Below are positions 58,541 to 64,000 of a stretch of 64,000 nt of DNA, piece after piece. The notes below the pieces were generated by a model. It searched no databases. It was not told the origin of the DNA and worked only from the letters and a program-made list of their open reading frames with translations. The stretch's first letter is position 1; every line of letters starts with the position of its first letter. A program made the translations under genes and the position numbers. Source of the stretch: Cynocephalus volans (Eukaryota; Chordata; Mammalia; Dermoptera; Cynocephalidae); assembly GCF_027409185.1 (NCBI RefSeq), contig NC_084474.1, forward strand, positions 94,951,505-95,015,504, read 5' to 3'.

Positions 58541-59087
58541 TGCCAGGTTGAAGGGACTATGTAGAGAAAAGTATAATTCTAACCTGCACAATTTGCTTGT
58601 ATAACTTTAACTTGCACAAACACTTGCTAACAATGGGAAAACATATCTAAAGGCATTTTAAGTAAAGCAGCTTCTAAGAGGTCAGGCAGAGGTCAAGGCA
58701 AACCCAGACACACGTTCTGGGAACCAGTCAGTCCCAAGAACTAACCAGCCCCCTTATCTTCAGGACACCTGGCAGAACCCAGGGAAGATAAACGATTAAA
58801 AAAATGTGCTGTCCCTTATCGGGGTGCTAGCCTGTTGAACCTGACCATAAGTCTTAAGGCACCTCAGCTAATTAACAGCTGGCCCTGTTATGAAAATCTG
58901 TCTAAAAAAACAGTATAAAAACCTTGATGTTAAAGAACTTGGGGCCGCTTATGTCCTGAAGACAAGGTGACCCAGCATGCTGAAATAAAACTCCTCTTGC
59001 TTAATTGCAGCGATCTCTTGTCTCGTGGTCTTTGTGAAGTGAGCCACTCCGGCGTGTGGGATTTGTGCTTGGTGCACGGGTCTTACA
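58541..59087 (+). repeat. 5' LTR of provirus 2
   Basis: The LTR runs from TGCCAGG to CTTACA, with TATAAA at 58914-58919 and AATAAA at 58984-58989, and a 3' part (TCTCGTGGTCTTTGTGAAG) like that of the LTR at 52566. It lacks the duplications found in the first LTR. It directly abuts the decayed integrase of provirus 1. Confidence 0.85.
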
Positions 59088-59091
59088 TTTT

Positions 59092-59109
59092 TGGGGGCTC
59101 GTCCGGGAT
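59092..59109 (+). other. Primer-binding site, tRNA-Pro type
   Basis: TGGGGGCTCGTCCGGGAT is an exact match to the tRNA-Pro primer-binding sequence known from gammaretroviruses. Confidence 0.92.
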
Positions 59110-59547
59110 GAAGCTCGCTCTCTCCGGGACCAGAGACTAGAGAATGGAGGATTGCTCAAGCAGCAGGTACCACGGTTGTCTCTGTCTGTCTGACTGTGTC
59201 TGTTTCTTTTGTTGTCGGCTGTAAGCTGTCTGTTATAATCTGGTTTCGGTGGCTCCAGGATGGATTCACAGGTCTGATTTTAGATTTCCTGAGGCTCCAA
59301 AGTGGAGCCATCTGTAGTGGTCAAGCGGCGGGGCAGACGTGCTGGCATGCTGCAGCCACAGGAGTCCTGGAGGACGATCCAGATTCCTCTGTAGGAGACG
59401 AACAAGCTCGGCTCCACAGGAGATCTCTAGGAAAGAGACCCCTCCTGAGTTCTCTGATTGTGGCACTCATGGCAGGGGCGCATCTGTGTTTTGTTTTTTG
59501 TCTGTCTGGTTGTGTGTGTGTGGGGACTGATGATTTTCTGGGGCAAC

Positions 59548-59652
59548 ATGGGGCAGACTGTCTCTACCCCTTTAAATCTGACTCTGAAATACTGGACTGA
59601 TGTGAAGGCCAGGGCTAATAATTTGTCTGTCTGTTTGTGTTTGAGTAACTAA
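59548..59652 (+). pseudogene. gag: gag start of provirus 2 (matrix truncated)
   Basis: MGQTVSTPL and about 20 further residues align with the matrix start of provirus 1. Similarity stops near 59636, after which the frame runs into a TGA at 59650. The remaining matrix and p12 region has been replaced by unrelated sequence. Confidence 0.8.
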
Positions 59653-61790
59653 GTTTGTGCCTTTTGGTCATTGAAGACCTGATGACTGAAAGAAATTATT
59701 TTTTTCTCAGTTTCTCCTGGCAAGATTGAAAAACCGAACACTGTAATTAGCTAAGTATCTGGAAAAAATTGGTCTATCTGTGCACAGAGTTCTGCAAGTG
59801 TTATAAAAAAACTCACTGTCTATGGCATTTCAGCCAAGATTTTAAAAAAGGGGGGGGGAAAAGGTTTTTTTTTTAAAAATCACACTGCTATGAGAAATGT
59901 TTTTGGAATTATCTGCTTGGGTTTACTGGTCAAACGGGTATATTTGTCTTTGATAGAGGTTTTAAAGTTAAAGTTATAGGATCAACCTCAAACAGAATGA
60001 TCTTTGATCATGAAATTTTAAATAAATAAGGTTAATTTAGTATTGTTAAAAAAAATCAGTATGCAGGAAAAGAGGCAATATAAAGAAAGCTATGGACATA
60101 GAGATGTAGTTGTGATTAAGAGGAAACCTTCATCCTAGAGCAAAATGACTGGTTATTTAGAAAGTGGGAAGTATAGGACAAATAAAAAATCTAAAGCATG
60201 TCATTGAAGGTCCGAGTAAGTGGTAATAATGGTTTCTAAACAGCAAATTTATGAAAAAATTTTGTGTATGATTAAAATGACTATAATTAAAAGGCAATTA
60301 GCTAAGTTTTTCATTTTTTTATTTTAAAAAGATGACCGGTAAGGGGATCTCAACCCTTGGCTTGGTGTTGTCAGCACCATGCTCAGCCAGTGAGCAAACC
60401 GGCCATCCTTATATAGGATCCGAACCCGTGGCCTTGGTGTTATCAGCACTGCACTCTACCAAGTGAGCCACAGGCCGGCCTTAGCTAAGTTTTTCTAAAG
60501 ACTCTAACAAGTACTCTTAAACACAAGTGTCAAATAACTTTAAGAACAATGGACAAAATGTTTTTAAAACTCTAGTAAAAAATTTGATGAGTTTATAGAA
60601 CTACTAATTAAGATCAAGCAAAGCAAAAATTAAGTATACAAAGTTAAGTAACTGATAAAAATGTTTTGTAACTTTCATTGTTTGTTCTTTACTTAAATGT
60701 TTTGTTTTCCAGATTTAGGGAAACTTTTTATCTAATTTATCTATAACTTACAGCAATTTGGTAAAATGTACTTTATAAACAAAGTTGAAAATATTTGACT
60801 TTTTTCCTCTTTTATTCCTCCAAAATTTGAAAACTATTTGTGAGTATCCTTCTGATTTTTATGATAATATGGTTATTTAAATAAATATAATAAAAATTTG
60901 CTCTCTTTATATAACAGTATACAATTAAAGAGGTTAATTATAAAATAACATGTCTACCTGGGAATAAGTCTTCCCAGCACTGAGGCATCCATACAAAGAA
61001 AGTTAAACCTTTTCAATCAGAAAATTAATCTTCAATGCTTCCAGGAGGAATGTTTTGATCAAAAAAACGAAAAATGATATCTTGTCTGCACAAGCAGTTC
61101 TGTAAAGTTTCATAAACTTGAAGGAAGAGACTCATGACTTGGATGAGACATCCTGTTCCTAAACAAAGGATTCATGTAAGTTCTTAAAATTCTTGATGTA
61201 CCAATTAATGTATAGCTTGCTAACTCTGAGTAAGCCACCTGCTGTGAATCAACTGTTAAGACAATAGATAAACAAATGCCCTTAATCCTCTGCGCCACTC
61301 CAGCTGGGTAACAAGAGCCATGTCCTCCATCACGTCAAAAGTTCCATTCCACATTAACCCCTACTGCGCCCTGAAAACAGCTTGAAGCAGTCAGATGAGT
61401 TGGCGGCCCATTCCATAAAAGTGGAAAGAACTATTGACAATGGGGAATTGTGGGAGTGAGCAGGACTGAAGCCATGTTGGGACCTAAAGCAGCCTGGGCT
61501 ACGGGGGCGGGGCAGATTTTTTTAAAAGGACAGGTTTTTTTTCTCTCCACTCTTGCTTCCCATCCCCTGACTTTCTTATCTCACTTACTGAGTAGAAAAA
61601 CAAGGCTAAGAAGCTAATTAGTACTTTGCAAAGCTAACAGTTCTTTCTTTGAGTTTTGTAAAATTTTGAGAAATGATCAAGCCCAAACGACTGGATGCTG
61701 ACCTTGGGCACTAGCCAAGGACACTGGCACAAATCAAAATCTTGCAGGGTCCTGAGATAACAGCGAAGATGAGAACAGAAACCAGATGAG
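59640..61790. other. AT-rich insert inside gag of provirus 2
   Basis: The composition falls abruptly to AT-rich, with many A and T runs and no long open frame. It occupies the place of matrix C-terminus, p12 and capsid N-terminus. A minus-strand CYN-like SINE (60313-60480) is nested in it. The last 350 bases (from about 61440) are less AT-rich and might be part of another LTR or leader, but I could not identify the source. Confidence 0.6.
60298..60495 (-). mobile_element. tRNA-Ile-derived dimeric SINE (CYN-like) with target-site duplication
   Basis: This is the minus-strand copy of the same dimeric SINE, with its poly(A) end on the left. The perfect 15-base duplication TTAGCTAAGTTTTTC flanks it at 60298-60312 and 60481-60495. 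Confidence 0.88.
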
Positions 61791-61849
61791 GACTTGGCAA
61801 GACCTTGTACCTGACTCACAGACAGGGACCCCTCGTAGCTCACGTCTCC

Positions 61850-62720
61850 TGCCCCCCCCTTTTGCCCCAGAAACCTTTATGGTCTATGTTCCCTTTACCA
61901 TGAGTGACTTATATAATTGGAAAAACCAGAATCCTTCTTTCTCTAATGAGCCACAAGGTTTAATTTCTCTTTTGGAGTCTGTCTTTTATACCCACCGGCC
62001 CGCCTGAGATGACTGCCAACAGCTCCTCCAGGTCCTGTTCACCACCGAGGAGAAACAATAAATCCCCCTGGAGGCTCAAAAGAATGTTCCAGGAGATGAT
62101 GGGAGACCTACCCTCCTCCCTGATGTTATAGATGCAGGATTCCCGTTGATCAGACCAAACTGGGATTTCAACTCGGCAGAAGGTAGGGAGCACCTGAAGG
62201 TCTATCGCCAGGCTCTGATGGCAGGTCTCCAAGGGACAGCAAAGCGCCCCACCAAGTTGACTAAGGTAAGAGAGGTAATCCAGGGACCCAATGAGTCTCC
62301 ATCAGCATTTCTGGAGAGACTCATGAAGGCATTCCGTCAGTTTACCCCGTATGATCCTAGCAGTGAAAAGCACAAAGCTACAGGGACAGTTGCTTTTATT
62401 GACCAGTCTAGTAGAGACATCAGGAAGAAACTGCAGAAGCTTAAAGGGTTACAAGATAAGTCATTGAGGGAATTAGTGCAGGTGGCTAAAAAGGCTTATC
62501 ATAATAGAGAGTCAGAAAAAAAAGCGCCAAAAAAGAAATTTTCACAAAATTCTGGCCACTGTAGTCAGGGAAACTAGGGAGCCCAGTAAGACAGTACCGG
62601 GCAACAGAAAGGGACCCCTGGCAAAGAATCAATGTGTGTATTGTAAAGAGAGAGGACACTGGGTTCGGAATTGCCCTAGGAAAAAGAAAGAGCTACAAGC
62701 CCCAAAAGTCTTGGCCTTGC
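61850..62720 (+). pseudogene. gag: gag capsid and nucleocapsid of provirus 2 (broken)
   Basis: From SDLYNWK (about 61903) the frame follows the capsid of provirus 1, with stops TGA 62005-62007 and TAA 62059-62061 where provirus 1 has TGG. From about 62110 similarity becomes very high. A length change in an A run near 62516-62524 shifts the frame before the zinc knuckle, which keeps its cysteines and histidine (CX2CX4HX4C, about 62633-62674). Gag ends at a TAG about 62735. The first 90 bases of this capsid differ much more from provirus 1, suggesting a mosaic. Confidence 0.82.
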
Positions 62721-62735
62721 AGGAAGACAGTGATT

Positions 62736-64000
62736 AGGGTAACTCTCAAAGTGGAGGGGAAGCCTACTCAGTTCGTAGTAGATACCGAAGCCAAAAATTC
62801 AGTGTTGCTGCAAGCAAATGGACCTCTTCTCGAGAAAAAGTCATGGGTGCAAGGGGCTACAGGATACAAACAGTACCCCTGGACTACCCGAAGAACAGTG
62901 GACCTAGGCGTGGGCCGGGTATCCCACTCGTTCATGGTCATTCCTGAGTGCCCCTACCCACTGCTGGGAAGAGATCTCCTCACCAAAATGGGTGCTGAAA
63001 TTTATTTTGACCCCGAGGGACCTCAGGTGCTAAACCGGCAAGGAAAGCCTCTCCAGATACTAACTCTCAGGTTAAAAGATGAATACCAATTGTTTGAAAA
63101 GCAAGGGCAGAAGTCTGGACAGATAGCCTGGTAGTTAGAAAACTATCCCCAGGCGTGGGCAGAAACAGCAGGGATAGGGAAGGCTAAAAACAGGCCCCCC
63201 GTCCACGTAGAGCTGAAGGCTCAAGCCAGCCAGTCCTATAGCTATCCGACAATACCCGAGAAGCACGTGAAGGCATCAGACCCCACATTGCTCATTTGCA
63301 GCTGGGAGTCTTACGGAAGTGTCAATCAGCCTGGAACACGCCCTTTCTGCCGGTCCGAAAGCCTGGGACTAATGACTACTGACCAGTCCAAGATCTCCGA
63401 GAGGTAAACAAAAGCGTGGTCGATCTCCATGCCACCGTCCCTAATCCCTATAATCTTTTAAGTTCTTTACCTCCAGACAGGACCTGGTATTCAGTACTGG
63501 ATCTCAAAGATGCATTCTTCTGTTTGCCGCTGACTGCAAAAAGTCAAGATTATTTTGCTATTGAGTGGAGAGATTCAGAGACTGGCCTAACAGAGCAACT
63601 CACGTGGACCTGCCTGCCTCAGGTAGGATTCAAAAACTCACCTACCATCTTTGATGAGGCCCTCCACCAAGATTTGACTATGTTCCGGGCCTCTAACCCG
63701 CAGGTAACTTTGTTGCAGTATGTGGATGACCTCCTCCTGGCAGCGGCTGATGAGGAACTGTCTTTGGAAGGAACAAAGCATCTCCTCATGGAGTTAGGAG
63801 AGCTGGGCTATCGAGCCTCTGCCAAAAAAGCCCAGATCTGCAAGTGCCAGGTCAGTTACCTGGGGTACCTTCTTAAAGATGGGAAGAGATGGTTGTCTGA
63901 GGCCAGAAAAGAGACAGTGTTTCACATTCCACCACCCTCAACCCCAACACAAGTTAGAGAATTTTTAGGTACTGCTGGGTTTTGCCGCCTGTAGATAACT
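62736..64000 (+). pseudogene. pol: pro-pol of provirus 2 (broken, runs off window)
   Basis: The protease active site reads DTEA instead of DTGA (62781-62792), which would abolish catalysis. A TAG at 63132-63134 replaces a Trp codon. Small gaps near 63230-63310 disturb the frame between protease and reverse transcriptase. A TGA at 63380-63382 and a TAG at 63992-63994 sit at the same aligned positions as stops in provirus 1. Reverse transcriptase keeps YVDD (about 63719). The window ends just after the second shared stop. Confidence 0.85.

Larger units (their letters stand above)
58541..64000 (+). mobile_element. Class I provirus 2, truncated by the window edge
   Basis: LTR (58541-59087), tRNA-Pro primer site (59092-59109), gag start at 59548, about 2.2 kb of unrelated AT-rich sequence, then capsid to reverse transcriptase in the same order as provirus 1. 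The window ends in reverse transcriptase, so pol end, env and 3' LTR are not visible. Its coding sequence is very similar to provirus 1 from about 62110 onward but its LTR is clearly more diverged. Confidence 0.88.

Noticed and set aside
1-64000. CRISPR arrays, operons or other prokaryotic systems
   Set aside because: Spliced genes, SINEs, LINEs and LTR elements make this a mammalian nuclear locus; the tandem repeats have no spacers.

Overview
This window is nuclear DNA of a placental mammal and corresponds to the segment of human 8q24.3 that carries JRK, PSCA and THEM6. Gene order and orientation match human: JRK on minus, then PSCA and THEM6 on plus. Four dimeric SINEs derived from tRNA-Ile have the architecture of the CYN SINEs described from colugos (Dermoptera), so a colugo is the most likely source. 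That is an inference from one repeat family, not a proven species assignment.

Layout. Bases 1 to about 6820 are a very large GCAGGA/GCAGGG hexanucleotide array that continues off the left edge. Bases 7130-17150 are gene-poor and hold an ancient LINE-1 3' region with a nested palindromic MITE and a MaLR-type LTR. JRK, a domesticated pogo/Tigger transposase, has its coding exon at 19142-20863 (minus), a probable poly(A) signal near 17171 and a CpG-island promoter near 24.3-25.1 kb. A MaLR LTR (25.3-25.8 kb) and a compact, rather young class II (betaretrovirus-like) endogenous retrovirus with a 6-bp target duplication (26996-30990) follow. PSCA has three coding exons (34901-34952, 36162-36269, 36758-37155). 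Its usual stop codon is replaced here by a serine codon, giving a predicted 61-residue C-terminal extension. THEM6 has two coding exons (43843-44355, 46480-46593) under a strong CpG island and looks intact.

Bases 51.1-64.0 kb are a retroviral block: two candidate solo LTRs, then two class I (gammaretrovirus-like) proviruses head to tail. The first (52566 to about 58540) keeps gag, pro and pol with many stops and frameshifts and has no recognisable env. The second (58541 to beyond the window) has its own LTR and tRNA-Pro primer site, an AT-rich insert replacing much of gag, and an excess of G-to-A differences from the first copy.

PSCA and THEM6 sit in the LY6/uPAR-rich neighbourhood of 8q24.3. 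LY6K, expected between them, and SLURP1, expected after THEM6, were not found. The retroviral genes are decayed. The most unusual points are the hexanucleotide array, the PSCA stop loss, a duplicated nucleocapsid segment in the class II Gag, and the hypermutation-like pattern in the second gammaretroviral copy.
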